Origin: [Zimmermannella] faecalis ATCC 13722
Lineage (GTDB): Bacteria > Actinomycetota > Actinomycetes > Actinomycetales > Microbacteriaceae
Assembly (NCBI RefSeq): GCF_000381765.1
Contig: NZ_KB907079.1
Location: forward strand, 154,031 to 218,030
Length of the DNA stretch: 64,000 bases
Direction of reading: 5' to 3'
Under the pieces are notes generated by a model. That model was not told where the DNA came from. It saw only the letters and a list, made by a program, of their open reading frames with translations, and searched no databases. This document shows positions 28,470 to 38,628 of the stretch, one piece after another. Both the position numbers and the translations under genes were made by a program. Position 1 is the first letter of the stretch. Every line of letters begins with the position of its first letter.

Positions 28470-29416
28470 CGGCGAGCACGCTCCTTCGGGTCGAGCGCGT
28501 CGGTGACCACGTCACCGAGCATGAGGAACGAGAGCACCGTGATCGACAGCGCTCCCGCGGGGAACACGAGCACGAGCGGGTTCGTCGCGAGCGACGTGCG
28601 CGCCTGCGAGATGTCGTTGCCCCACGACATCGTGCTCGGTGGCAGGCCGATGCCGAGGAACGACAGCGTCGACTCGGCCACGATGTACGTGCCGAGCGAG
28701 ACGGTCGCGACCGCGATGACCGGGGCGATCGCGTTCGGCAGCACGTGGCGCAGCAGGATGCGGAACCGCGAGAGCCCGAGGGCGATCGAGGCGGTCACGT
28801 AGTCGGCCTGTTTCGCGGTCATGACCGCGCCGCGCATGATGCGGGCGATCTGTGGCCAGGCGAACAGCGCGATCACGAGGGCGACGAGCAGCGGCGTGCG
28901 GTTGTCGACGGTCGACATGATGACGATCGAGCCGAGCACGATCGGAATCGCGAAGAAGATGTCGCCGATTCGCGACACGACGCTGTCGAGCCAGCCGCCG
29001 TAGTAGCCGGCGAGCGAGCCGATGATGACGCCGGCGATGACGACGATGATCGTCGCGAGGAAGCCGACCATCACCGAGGCCTGCGCGCCGTAGAGCACGC
29101 GGGCGAACACGTCGCAGCCCTGGCGGGTGAAGCCGAACGGGTGCCCCGAGACGGGCGCGCCGTCGCTGTTCGCGAGCAGGCACCCCTGGTTGGGCGATTC
29201 GTTCGTGAACACGCCTGGTGCGACCGAGACGAAGAGGATGAACAGAATCAGCACCGACGAAACCCAGAACATCGGGCGGCTGCGCATCGACTTCCAGGCG
29301 TCGCCCCAGGTGGTGCGGGGCTTGTCGCTCGTTTTGACCGCGTCGATCGCCTGCAGCGGGGCGTCCTCGAGCGGTGCGACAAAGCGTTGCTGCTTGGGAA
29401 GCGAGTTACTTGGCAT
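28466..29416 (-). CDS. ABC transporter permease, DppC/OppC type
   Basis: A 316-residue inner-membrane permease with about six helices, including a leading segment PMFWVSSVLILFILFVSVAPG and others such as VGFLATIIVVIAGVIIGSLAG, FFAIPIVLGSIVIMS and VFPAGALSITVLSFLMLGD. The coupling loop YVTASIALGLSRFRILLRHVLPNAIAP is the EAA motif that contacts the ATPase. The start at 29416 has AAGGA 6 nt upstream and overlaps the dppB-type gene by 11 nt; an earlier in-frame start at 29434 would lengthen the tail by 6 residues. It forms the translocation channel with the other permease. Confidence 0.93.
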   Translation of the reverse strand: MPSNSLPKQQRFVAPLEDAPLQAIDAVKTSDKPRTTWGDAWKSMRSRPMFWVSSVLILFILFVSVAPGVFTNESPNQGCLLANSDGAPVSGHPFGFTRQGCDVFARVLYGAQASVMVGFLATIIVVIAGVIIGSLAGYYGGWLDSVVSRIGDIFFAIPIVLGSIVIMSTVDNRTPLLVALVIALFAWPQIARIMRGAVMTAKQADYVTASIALGLSRFRILLRHVLPNAIAPVIAVATVSLGTYIVAESTLSFLGIGLPPSTMSWGNDISQARTSLATNPLVLVFPAGALSITVLSFLMLGDVVTDALDPKERARR

Positions 29417-30335
29417 AGCGGATCCTTGGGTCAAGCCACGCGTAGAGCAGATCGACGAGCAGGTTCGCGAACATGTAGATCAACACCATGATCGCGACGA
29501 ATGAGACCACGGTTGGCCCCTCGCCGATCGTGACCGCGCGGAACACGGTGCCACCGACACCGTTGATGTTGAAGATGCCCTCGGTGACGATCGCGCCGAC
29601 CATGAGCGAGCCGAGGTCGATGCCGAGGAACGTGACGACGGGCACGAGCGAGTTGCGCATCACGTGCACCGTGATGACGCGACGCCGCGGCAGGCCCTTC
29701 GCCTTCGCGGTGCGCACGAAGTCGGCCGACATGTTTTCGGCAACGGATGCGCGGGTCAGTCGAACGATGTACGCGAACGACGTGCTCGCGAGCACGATCG
29801 CGGGGAGGATGAGTTCGCTCCAGGGCGCCTCGGAGCTCACGGTCGTGCGGGCCCAGCCGAGGTGCACGCCGAAGATGAGCTGCAGCACATAACCGATCAC
29901 GAAGGTCGGTACAGAAATGAGCAGCAGGCTCACCACGAGGGCGCTCGCGTCGAAGAGCTTGCCCTTGCGAAGGCCAGCGACGAGGCCGATCGTGATGCCG
30001 GCGATCGCCTCCATGGCGAGGGCGAGCATCGCGAGTCGCGCGGTGATCGGGAAGGCGTTCGCCATGACCTCGGTGACCGGGCGGCCCGAGAAGGTCGTGC
30101 CCCAGTCGCCGACGACGAGGCCGGAAATGTAGTGGAAGTACTGGACGATGAACGGGTCATCGAGGTGATATTGCGCGCGGATCGCGTCGATCGCGGCTTG
30201 CGAGGGCTGTCGGTCGCCGAACAGCGCTGCGATGGGGTCGCCAGGCAGCAAGAAAACGAGGCTGTAGATGAGGAAGGTTGCCCCAAAAAACACCGGAATC
30301 AGCTGCAACAGGCGCCGGCCGAGATACCAAAGCAT
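29406..30335 (-). CDS. ABC transporter permease, DppB/OppB type
   Basis: A 309-residue permease beginning with the family-typical MLWYLGRRLLQLIPVFFGATF. It has six predicted helices and the EAA coupling loop FVRTAKAKGLPRRRVITVHVMRNSL, ending with VNLLVDLLYAWLDPRIR-like LLVDLLYAWLDPRIRYAK. It pairs with the DppC-type permease to make the channel. AAGGAG lies upstream of the ATG. The gene is 122 nt after the binding-protein gene; a perfect 32-bp palindrome in that gap probably adjusts the ratio of binding protein to permease mRNA. Confidence 0.94.
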   Translation of the reverse strand: MLWYLGRRLLQLIPVFFGATFLIYSLVFLLPGDPIAALFGDRQPSQAAIDAIRAQYHLDDPFIVQYFHYISGLVVGDWGTTFSGRPVTEVMANAFPITARLAMLALAMEAIAGITIGLVAGLRKGKLFDASALVVSLLLISVPTFVIGYVLQLIFGVHLGWARTTVSSEAPWSELILPAIVLASTSFAYIVRLTRASVAENMSADFVRTAKAKGLPRRRVITVHVMRNSLVPVVTFLGIDLGSLMVGAIVTEGIFNINGVGGTVFRAVTIGEGPTVVSFVAIMVLIYMFANLLVDLLYAWLDPRIRYAK

Positions 30336-30406
30336 CGGCTACTCCTTATGACAGGTCCTGCGCGCGGGGCAGGGTCGCCACCCCGCACACATGGGTGAGC
30401 CCCGCG

Positions 30407-30438
30407 TTCGGCGCCGAGCGAGCTCGCTCGGCGCCGAA
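30407..30438 (-). terminator. Perfect 32-bp palindrome between binding-protein and permease genes
   Basis: Two exact 16-nt halves (TTCGGCGCCGAGCGAG and its complement) meet at GAGCTC. Flanking CCCCG and CGGGG extend the stem. It stands in the 122-nt intercistronic gap of the peptide-transporter operon, where a partial terminator or mRNA-stabilising hairpin is common; no U-tract follows. Confidence 0.7.
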
Positions 30439-30457
30439 CCGGGGTGCGGATGAGTGG

Positions 30458-32077
30458 CTACGCCTTGGTGATCTGGTCGTAGATCGGCACGGAGTCCCAA
30501 CCGAACACGACGTTGTCGACCGTGTCGGCCCAGACGCCGACCGCGTTCGAGTACCAGAGCGGGATCGAGGGGAGGTCCTCGAAGAGGATTTCCTGCGCCT
30601 CAGCGTAGAGCTTCGTCGCCTCTTCAACCGAGGGAGCCTGCGCGGCCTCGGCGATCTTCGCGTCGAAGGCCTCGCTGTCGTACTGCTCGTAGTTCGAGGC
30701 GGCGTTCGACTGGTACTGGCCCGAGAGGAAGTTACCCTGCGACGGGTAGTCGCCCTGCCAGCCGGCGCGGGTGGCACCGGTCAGCGTCGCGTTGGCGCGG
30801 TCTTCAAGCGCCGCGGCGAAGGTCGGGTACGACTTGCCCTCTGCCTGGATGCCGAGGGTGTTCGAGATGTTGTTCGCGACCGCGTCGACCCAGGCCTGGT
30901 GGCCACCGTCGGCGTTGTACGAAATCGTGAACGTGTCGTCGTACGGCGAGATGGCGTCGGCCTCGGCCCAGAGTTCCTGTGCCTTCTCGGGGTCGTACTC
31001 GAGCACCTCGCTGCCGGGCAGGCTGTCGCTCCAGCCCTCAACGACGGGCGAGGTGAAGTCGCTCGCCGGGGTGCGGGTGCCCTGGAAGATCGTGTCGGTG
31101 ATCTCCTGGCGGTTGATCGACAGCGAGATGGCCTCGCGGCGGAGCTTGCCCTCTTCGTCGTCACCGAAGTGCTCGAGGTAGAAGGGGATGTTGAAGCCCT
31201 GGTAGATCGCCGCGGCCTGGTTCACGTTGCGGTCGGGGAAGTCGGTCTCGTAGGTGCCGAACGCCGTGTCGGGCACCGCGTCGAGCACGTCGAGGTTGCC
31301 GCTCTGAACGTCGGCGTAGGCCGCGTCGAGGCCGGTGTAGAAGATGAACTCGATGCCACCGTTGACCGGCGTGCGGTTGCCCTCGTAGTCGGGGTTCGTC
31401 ACGAGGGTGATGCCCTCGTCGTGACGCCAGGCGTCCTCGCTCTCGAGCATGTAGGGGCCGTTGCCGATCGGGCTCTCGCCGAACGCATCCATGTCTTCGA
31501 ACGCGACCGAGGGCAGCGGCATGTAGGCCGTGTAGCCGAGTCGCATCGGGAAGTCGGCCTCGGGCGTGTTCAGGGTCACGGTGAAGGTCGTGTCGTCGAC
31601 CACCTCGAGGCCCTCGGGCGCCGTGCTGCCGTCTTCGCTGACACCCTTGAAGTTGCCGTACCAGTACGCACCGTTCGGGTCCTGGGCCGCGTGGGTCCAG
31701 GTGTCGACGAACGTCTGCGCGGTGATTTCCTCACCGTTCGTGAACGTTGCGCCACCTTTGAGCGTGATCGTCCAGGTGATGTTGTCGTCGCTCTCGAGCG
31801 ACTCGGCAAGCTCGTTCTCGACCTCGCCGTCGGCCGAGTAGCTGACAAGACCCGCGTACATTGCGGTGAGAATCTTGCCGCCACCGGTCTCGGTGGTCGC
31901 GTAGGTGATCAGGGGGTTCTGGGGCTCGCTGCCGTTCGTGGTGACGATGGCGGCCGAGTCACCGGAGCCACCAGTGGCACCAGTCTCACCGCCGCCACCG
32001 GCGCAACCCGCGAGCAGCAGCATCCCCGAAGCGGCGATGGCAATCGACCCGCGAAGGAGTCGTGGTCGTCTCGACAT
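30458..32077 (-). CDS. Peptide ABC transporter substrate-binding lipoprotein
   Basis: A 539-residue extracytoplasmic solute-binding protein of family 5 (OppA/DppA). The signal peptide ends at a lipobox (LLLAGC, Cys25), so it is anchored as a lipoprotein. The mature protein has SBP family 5 features such as FTNGEEITAQTFVDTWTHAA, ITWTITLKGGATF and a C-terminal region ending LWYSNAVGVWADTVDNVVFG. It captures peptides or other solutes and passes them to the permeases encoded downstream. GAGGAAAC lies before the ATG. Substrate range cannot be judged from sequence. This is the first gene of the operon; a 349-bp region separates it from the divergent siderophore-interacting protein gene. Confidence 0.94.
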   Translation of the reverse strand: MSRRPRLLRGSIAIAASGMLLLAGCAGGGGETGATGGSGDSAAIVTTNGSEPQNPLITYATTETGGGKILTAMYAGLVSYSADGEVENELAESLESDDNITWTITLKGGATFTNGEEITAQTFVDTWTHAAQDPNGAYWYGNFKGVSEDGSTAPEGLEVVDDTTFTVTLNTPEADFPMRLGYTAYMPLPSVAFEDMDAFGESPIGNGPYMLESEDAWRHDEGITLVTNPDYEGNRTPVNGGIEFIFYTGLDAAYADVQSGNLDVLDAVPDTAFGTYETDFPDRNVNQAAAIYQGFNIPFYLEHFGDDEEGKLRREAISLSINRQEITDTIFQGTRTPASDFTSPVVEGWSDSLPGSEVLEYDPEKAQELWAEADAISPYDDTFTISYNADGGHQAWVDAVANNISNTLGIQAEGKSYPTFAAALEDRANATLTGATRAGWQGDYPSQGNFLSGQYQSNAASNYEQYDSEAFDAKIAEAAQAPSVEEATKLYAEAQEILFEDLPSIPLWYSNAVGVWADTVDNVVFGWDSVPIYDQITKA

Positions 32078-32426
32078 GTTTCCTCATTTCGATATGTGTG
32101 AGGGGGCTCCCGCTGCTCAAGCGCAACGCTGCGCATCGAGAGCCGGTTCTTTGACTGTCAGCTCTAGGACGTTGTTCACCTGTTGCACAGATTCGCTTCT
32201 CCCCTGGCACCAAATCTTTGCCACTTTGTTGCACTCTGGTGTGCGAACTTCACCAATTGCCGCGTTGAGTCGCCGCGAACTTGACATTTCGCCGGGTCGC
32301 GTTCCGGCGAGGATCGAGCGTCGTGCAGTTGCCCGCGCCGCCGTCGAGTGGGTGTCGTTAGGGTAGCCTTACCTGGTTGTGCGCGCCTCGCCGCATCCCC
32401 ATCGCCGAAGGCTTCGGAGGCCCCTT
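32078..32426. other. Intergenic region between divergent dpp-type operon and SIP gene
   Basis: This 349-bp gap is less GC-rich than the genes around it. It contains the DtxR-like box at 32358-32376 on the right side. On the minus strand, TTGTGC then 18 nt then TAGAGC (around 32163-32193) is a possible promoter for the binding-protein gene but is weak. No small gene is supported. Confidence 0.5.
32358..32376 (+). promoter_or_regulatory. DtxR/IdeR-like iron box
   Basis: TTAGGGTAGCCTTACCTGG matches 14 of 19 positions of the classical DtxR/IdeR consensus and overlaps TAGCCT, a likely -10 element (32364-32369). It lies 50 nt before the SIP start, as expected for iron-dependent repression. Confidence 0.8.
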
Positions 32427-33350
32427 TTGACCACGGACATCACGCCGTTCGCATTCTTTCCGGTTCGAGTGAGCCGGGTCCAAGACCTCACGCCCGGGTT
32501 CCGGCGCGTGACGTTCGTCGACGAATCACTCGCCCACTTCGCCGACCCGGGCTGGGATCAGCGCATCAAGCTCCTCTTCGCAAAGCCGGGCGCCGACCCG
32601 CGCAAGCTCCTCGGCTCGACCGACTGGTTCACCGACTGGCGCGAGCTGCCCGACGAGGCGCGCCCGCCCATCCGCACCTACACCACCCGCTACGTGCGGC
32701 AGCACGCGTGCGAGATCGACGTCGACCTCGTCGTGCACCCGACGCCCGAGGGCGTGCAGCCCGGGCCCGCATCGGAGTGGCTCGAGACCGCACAGCCCGG
32801 CGACGAGCTCGTGATTCTCGGCCCGAACGCCCGCTACGACGGCGAGCCCGGCGGTGTCGACTTCGTGCCGCCCGCCCGCACCGAGCGGTTCCTGCTCGTC
32901 GGCGACGAGACCGCCGCGCCCGCGATCGCCGTCATGCTCGAGCAGCTGCCCGACGACGCGCAGGGCGTCGCCGTCATCGAGGTCGAGCACGAGGCCGACG
33001 CCGAGTACTTCCCCGCGCATCCCGGTTTCTCGGTGCGCGTCGTGGCGCGCGAGGGCCGCCCGCACGGCGACGCACTCGTGCCCGCCGTGAAGGAGGCGAC
33101 GGCCGAGCTCGCGCCCGAGGGCGAGCCGCAGACCGTCACCGAGATCAACATTGATACCGACCTGCTCTGGGAGGTGCCGCGCACCGCGAAGGGCGGCGCG
33201 GCGCTCGAGCACACGACGCTCTACGCCTGGCTCGCGGGCGAGTCGCAGTCGGTGAAGACGCTGCGGCGCCACCTCGTCGGCGAGCGCGGCATCGACAAGC
33301 GCACGGTCGCGTTCATGGGCTACTGGCGCCTCGGCAAGGCCGAAAACTAG
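32427..33350 (+). CDS. Siderophore-interacting protein (FAD-dependent ferric reductase family)
   Basis: A 307-residue SIP-family flavoprotein, expected to reduce ferric siderophores in the cytoplasm and release iron. The FAD-binding N-terminal domain has the motif IRTYTTRYVR (RxYT) and the GPASEWL-type glycine stretch (PGPASEWLETAQPGDEL); the C-terminal domain ends with KTLRRHLVGERGIDKRTVAF and MGYWRLGKAE, a hallmark of the family. The TTG at 32427 is chosen because CGGAGG stands 6 nt upstream; an in-frame GTG at 32379 has no such signal and would add 16 basic residues. The DtxR-like box upstream suggests iron-repressed expression. A long hairpin terminator follows. No siderophore transporter genes lie next to it. 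Confidence 0.92.
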   Translation: MTTDITPFAFFPVRVSRVQDLTPGFRRVTFVDESLAHFADPGWDQRIKLLFAKPGADPRKLLGSTDWFTDWRELPDEARPPIRTYTTRYVRQHACEIDVDLVVHPTPEGVQPGPASEWLETAQPGDELVILGPNARYDGEPGGVDFVPPARTERFLLVGDETAAPAIAVMLEQLPDDAQGVAVIEVEHEADAEYFPAHPGFSVRVVAREGRPHGDALVPAVKEATAELAPEGEPQTVTEINIDTDLLWEVPRTAKGGAALEHTTLYAWLAGESQSVKTLRRHLVGERGIDKRTVAFMGYWRLGKAEN

Positions 33351-33376
33351 CTGCACTCCCCTGCCCATGGCCGCCC

Positions 33377-33436
33377 ATGGGTTGTCGCAAAGGCCCCGTC
33401 ACACACTCGTGTGACGGGGCCTTTCTGACAACCCAT
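33377..33436. terminator. Two-part convergent terminator between SIP gene and guaB
   Basis: A 16-bp core stem (33389-33404 with 33409-33424, loop ACTC) carries A and T runs at its base (AAAGG..CCTTT), and an outer 10-bp stem ATGGGTTGTC/GACAACCCAT extends it. It is symmetric and should stop both converging genes. Confidence 0.9.
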
Positions 33437-33487
33437 GCGATGGATGCACGGATGCACGGATGCGCGGGGACGCGCGCGGCGCGCGAC

Positions 33488-35071
<1,584 letters not shown>

Positions 35072-35125
35072 TTAGGGGTGAACGCCCGCGCGCGCCGACG
35101 CATTCCGCACCGGCCCGCGGGGGCG

Positions 35126-36115
35126 CTACACGACGTTGATTTCGCCGGTCGGGTCGCGCTCGATCACGGGCTTGCCGGCCGCGCGGGCGGCGCGGCGGCG
35201 ACGGCGAACGTCGCGCACGAGGTCGATCGTGAAGAACACGAGGGCGATCCAGACGAGCACGAAGCCGAGCCAGCGCTCGGCCGGCATCGGCTCGTGCAGC
35301 AACGTGATGCCGAAGATGAACTGCATGGTCGGCGCGACGTACTGCACAATGCCGACCTCGACGAGCGTGAGCCGGGCCGTCGCGGCGGCGAACAGCAGCA
35401 GCGGCACGCTCGTCATCGCGCCCGCGAGCAGCAGCATGGTCGTGTGGCCAGCGCCCACGTTGCCCATCGTGATGCCGCTCGTGAGCCCGACGACGAGCAG
35501 CAGCGCGCCGCCGACCGGGGCGAGCCACATCGTCTCGACCGTGAGGCCCGCGATCGGGTCGGCGCTCGTGCTCACCCGCTTCTTGATGAGTCCGTAGAGC
35601 GCGAAGGAAACCGCGACGCCGAGCGAGAGCCACGGCGGCTCCCCGTACGCGACGACCATCGTGCCGAACGACAGCACCGCGAACCCGGCGGCAACCCACT
35701 GCAGGGGCCGCAACCGCTCGCCGAGCACGACCATGCCGAGCAGCATCGACACGAGCGGGTTGAGGTAGTAGCCGAGCGAGCCCTCGAGCGACCGGCCGAG
35801 CTCGACGGCGAGCACGTACATGGTCCAGTTGAGGAACACGGCGATGCTCGCGGCCCCGAGCCAGAGCGTCGAGCGCCAGTCGCGCACGAGGGCGACGAGC
35901 ACCTTCCAGCGCCGCGCGACGAGCACGACGACGAGGCAGAACACGACCGAGAGCAGGATGCGCCAGGCAATGATCTCGAGCGTCGTGGTCGGCTTCACCG
36001 TCTGCAGATACAGCGGCAGGAGCCCCCACGTCGCGAACGACAGGATGCCGAGCAGGAGCCCCGTCGTCTGCCCCGAAGCGGAACGGGATGCGGTCGGCGA
36101 GGCAGGAGGGGTCAC
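35126..36115 (-). CDS. rarD: RarD-type EamA family transporter
   Basis: A 329-residue membrane protein with about ten helices, two EamA repeats, beginning LLLGILSFATWGLLPLYLQ and containing LEIIAWRILLSVVFCLVVVL and VGIVQYVAPTMQFIFGITL, signatures of RarD (often annotated as chloramphenicol-sensitive protein). The substrate and direction of transport are not known. The GTG start lies 8 nt after TAGGCT on the minus strand with no Shine-Dalgarno sequence, so a leaderless transcript is likely. The C-terminal tail is basic ([15 protein letters not shown]). It lies between groES and guaB, where many actinobacteria carry groEL. Confidence 0.93.
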   Translation of the reverse strand: MTPPASPTASRSASGQTTGLLLGILSFATWGLLPLYLQTVKPTTTLEIIAWRILLSVVFCLVVVLVARRWKVLVALVRDWRSTLWLGAASIAVFLNWTMYVLAVELGRSLEGSLGYYLNPLVSMLLGMVVLGERLRPLQWVAAGFAVLSFGTMVVAYGEPPWLSLGVAVSFALYGLIKKRVSTSADPIAGLTVETMWLAPVGGALLLVVGLTSGITMGNVGAGHTTMLLLAGAMTSVPLLLFAAATARLTLVEVGIVQYVAPTMQFIFGITLLHEPMPAERWLGFVLVWIALVFFTIDLVRDVRRRRRAARAAGKPVIERDPTGEINVV

Positions 36116-36191
36116 GAAGCGCTAGCCTACTCCGCCACGACGACACCCGCAGCGAACCCTCCGCAAGCGGGAAGCGCCAGCAGGAAAAGAC

Positions 36192-36223
36192 TGACGGGCC
36201 CCCGGTATTCCGGGAGCCCGTCA
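36192..36223 (-). terminator. groES: groES terminator
   Basis: A 14-bp stem (TGACGGGCCCCCGG with CCGGGAGCCCGTCA, one G-U pair) and a TATT loop lie 18 nt beyond the groES stop and are followed on the minus strand by TCTTTTCC. Confidence 0.92.
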
Positions 36224-36240
36224 AGCCTTGGTGCGGTCGC

Positions 36241-36534
36241 CTAGGCGATCTTCGCGAGCACGTCGCGCGCCGAGAGAATCAGGTACTCCTCGCCGCCGTA
36301 CTTCACCTCGGTGCCACCGTACTTCGAGTAGATGACCTTGTCGCCGACGGCAACGTCCATGGGGATGCGGTTGCCTTCATCGTCGAAGCGACCGGGGCCC
36401 ACGGCCACGACCTCGCCCTCCTGGGGCTTCTCCTTCGCGGTGTCAGGAATCACGAGACCCGACGCGGTGGTCTGCTCGGCCTGAACCTGCTGAATGACAA
36501 TGCGATCTTCGAGCGGCTGGATGTTCACCGACAC
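36241..36534 (-). CDS. groES: Co-chaperonin GroES
   Basis: A 97-residue GroES (Hsp10) co-chaperonin, capping the GroEL folding chamber. It shows the family pattern: [20 protein letters not shown], the mobile loop [20 protein letters not shown], and [20 protein letters not shown], then [14 protein letters not shown]. Length is exact. A CIRCE element lies just upstream, so it is heat-shock regulated through HrcA. A strong terminator follows immediately, and groEL is not adjacent: rarD and guaB come next. In this window GroEL must therefore be encoded elsewhere. Confidence 0.98.
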   Translation of the reverse strand: MSVNIQPLEDRIVIQQVQAEQTTASGLVIPDTAKEKPQEGEVVAVGPGRFDDEGNRIPMDVAVGDKVIYSKYGGTEVKYGGEEYLILSARDVLAKIA

Positions 36535-36574
36535 GGCAATCCTCTTTCTCTTGACGAGCTGTGCAAGTTTGAAG

Positions 36575-36601
36575 TTAGCACTCTCACCCTGAGGGTGCTA
36601 A
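36575..36601 (-). promoter_or_regulatory. CIRCE element (HrcA operator) of groES
   Basis: TTAGCACTC, a 9-nt spacer and GGGTGCTAA match the CIRCE consensus with one mismatch (GGG for GAG). TACACT (36606-36611 on the minus strand) forms the adjacent -10 box, so HrcA would cover the transcription start. Confidence 0.93.
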
Positions 36602-36758
36602 CACGAGTGTATGCCGACGTGCCTGATGGTGCCACCCGCGCCGGGTCGCGTCCGCCCACAGCGAATGCCACTCGCGCCGCCGACCCCGCCGCGCGGAGTA
36701 GGCGACCCTCAAACTCCCCTGGGCTCGCCGCGACGCTCGACTGGGTAGCGTTATCCGG

Positions 36759-37967
36759 ATGAACCGCGATGACGTTTCGGCGCTGCTGACGCCCCAGGCG
36801 ATGCGCCTGCTCGATGAGTTCGCCGATCTCGATACGATCGCCGACTCGGTGGGTGCCGTCACCGCACTGCGCAAGGCGGGGGCGGATGCGCGCACGAGCG
36901 CCGTCGTGCTCACGCAGCTGAAGCTGCGGCGCCGTGCCCGGGCGAAGTTCGGCGAATTTGCGACGAACATGCTGTTCACCGAAGCTGGCCTCGCGCAGGC
37001 GACCCGGCTGCAGGTCGCCGCCCGCCACGCGGAACGCTTTCGCCGCGCCGAGGCTCGCCGCGTCGCCGACCTCGGCTGCGGAATCGGCGCCGACTCGCTC
37101 GCTTTCGCGTCGCTCGGGTTCGACGTCGTCGCGGTCGATGCCGACGAGACGACCGCTGCGCTCGCGACGTTCAATCTCGCGCCGTTCTCGAACGCCCGCG
37201 TCGAGCACAGCGTCGCCGAGGAGTTCGACCTCGCGGAGTTCGATGGCGCGTTTCTCGACCCCGCCCGTCGCACGGAACTGCGCGGCACGACCCGGCGGCT
37301 CGCCGACCCCAACGACTGGCGCCCATCCCTCGACTTCGCTTTCGGCACCGCGACCGAGACCCGCACGACCGGCGTGAAGCTCGGCCCCGCAATGCCGCAC
37401 GAGCTCCTGCCCGAGGCGACCGAGGCGCAGCCGATCGAGGCGCAGTGGCTGTCGGTCGGCGGCGAGCTCGTCGAATGTTCCGTGTGGCTCGGGGCGACGG
37501 CGCGACCGGGCGTCGCGAGGAGCGCACTCGTGCTGCGCGACGGCTCCGCGCGGGAGCTCGTCTCGAGCACGCTCGCGAGCGAGGATGCGCCGATCGGCGA
37601 GCTCGGCGACTACCTGTACGAGCCCGACGGCGCGGTGATCCGCGGCCGGTTCATTGGTGACCTCGCCCGCGAGCTTGGCGGCCACATGATCTCGCGCGAG
37701 ATCGCGTGGGTGACCGCCGACTCGGCGCACGACACCCCGTTCGCGCAGTCGTTCCGCGTGCGCGAGGTGCTGCCGCTGCATCCGAATCAGTTGAAGAAGC
37801 GCCTGCGCGCCCTCGAAATCGGCCGCCTCGAGATCAAGAAGCGGGGCGTCGACATCGACCCCGCGCGGCTCCGCAAAGAGCTGCAGCCGCGCGGCGACGA
37901 GGCCGCGACGCTCATCTGCACGCGCGTGCAGGACCGTCGCGTCGCCATCCTCGCCGACCGCTGCTAG
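36759..37967 (+). CDS. Class I SAM-dependent methyltransferase with THUMP-like domain
   Basis: A 402-residue protein. The middle carries a Rossmann methyltransferase core with the S-adenosylmethionine-binding motif VADLGCGIGADSLAFASLG and the following acidic residue in VVAVDADE; the FDGAFLDPARR stretch resembles the catalytic motif region. The C-terminal part (QLKKRLRALEIGRLEIKKRGVDI) fits a THUMP-like RNA-binding domain. The target is unknown; similar proteins are annotated only as putative RNA methyltransferases. The ATG lies 7 nt after TAGCGT and has no Shine-Dalgarno sequence, which suggests leaderless translation. It diverges from groES, 225 nt away. Confidence 0.87.
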   Translation: MNRDDVSALLTPQAMRLLDEFADLDTIADSVGAVTALRKAGADARTSAVVLTQLKLRRRARAKFGEFATNMLFTEAGLAQATRLQVAARHAERFRRAEARRVADLGCGIGADSLAFASLGFDVVAVDADETTAALATFNLAPFSNARVEHSVAEEFDLAEFDGAFLDPARRTELRGTTRRLADPNDWRPSLDFAFGTATETRTTGVKLGPAMPHELLPEATEAQPIEAQWLSVGGELVECSVWLGATARPGVARSALVLRDGSARELVSSTLASEDAPIGELGDYLYEPDGAVIRGRFIGDLARELGGHMISREIAWVTADSAHDTPFAQSFRVREVLPLHPNQLKKRLRALEIGRLEIKKRGVDIDPARLRKELQPRGDEAATLICTRVQDRRVAILADRC

Positions 37968-37989
37968 CGCGGCATAGCGCCTGCGTCAG

Positions 37990-38628
37990 CTAGAGCGCGA
38001 CGACGATCGCCGTCGCGACCGACAGTGCGATCGCGATCGCCGAGCCGCCAATACCGATGCCCGAGAACGCCTTCGCCTTCGGTTCGCGCGAGAGCGCGAT
38101 GACGCCGGTGACGATGCCGAGCACGCCGACGATGCCGGCGGCGACCCATGTCCAGCCGGGGAAGCAGAGCAGCACGAGCGCGACGACCGCGAGCCCGAGC
38201 GCGATGATCGAGTACGTCGACTTCGGCTTCGCGCCCTGCGACGGCGCGCCGAACTGCGTGGGCGCGAACTCCTGCTCGCGCTGCTGCCCGTAGCCCTGCT
38301 GCTGCGCCGGGGGCACGCCGAAGCCCGCGCCCTGCGGCACGGAGCCGGGCGTGTGCGACTCGCGCACGGCGGGCTCACCACCATTCCCGTAGGCCTCGTA
38401 CTCGACGTGGTCTTCGTGGCGAACGCGGTCGGCGTAGTCGTCGTTCGTCAGACCCTCGACGTCGAGGGTGCCGGTGTCGTCGTCGCCCACATCGCTGCGG
38501 TCTTCGACCGGGCCGCGCCCGAACTCCGACTGATCGTCGGTGACGCCGAACGTTCCGCCCGCCGCGGGCACGACCTCGTGGTCGTCGCCCTGCGGCCGCT
38601 TCGTGTTTGCACCCTCGGTGTCGGTCAT
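37990..38628 (-). CDS. DUF4190 domain-containing membrane protein
   Basis: A 212-residue protein with a long acidic, Gln- and Gly-rich cytoplasmic N terminus (about residues 1-140, including [16 protein letters not shown]) and two C-terminal membrane helices ([38 protein letters not shown], then a third hydrophobic run [20 protein letters not shown]). The membrane part matches DUF4190, of unknown function. The ATG overlaps the stop of the rimI-tsaD gene (ATGA), so the genes are translationally coupled. No catalytic residue stands out. Confidence 0.82.
   Translation of the reverse strand: MTDTEGANTKRPQGDDHEVVPAAGGTFGVTDDQSEFGRGPVEDRSDVGDDDTGTLDVEGLTNDDYADRVRHEDHVEYEAYGNGGEPAVRESHTPGSVPQGAGFGVPPAQQQGYGQQREQEFAPTQFGAPSQGAKPKSTYSIIALGLAVVALVLLCFPGWTWVAAGIVGVLGIVTGVIALSREPKAKAFSGIGIGGSAIAIALSVATAIVVAL

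Noticed and set aside
33428..33475. GGATGCAC repeats near the guaB 3' end as a CRISPR or minisatellite
   Set aside because: Only three short copies, without spacers of regular length; no cas genes.
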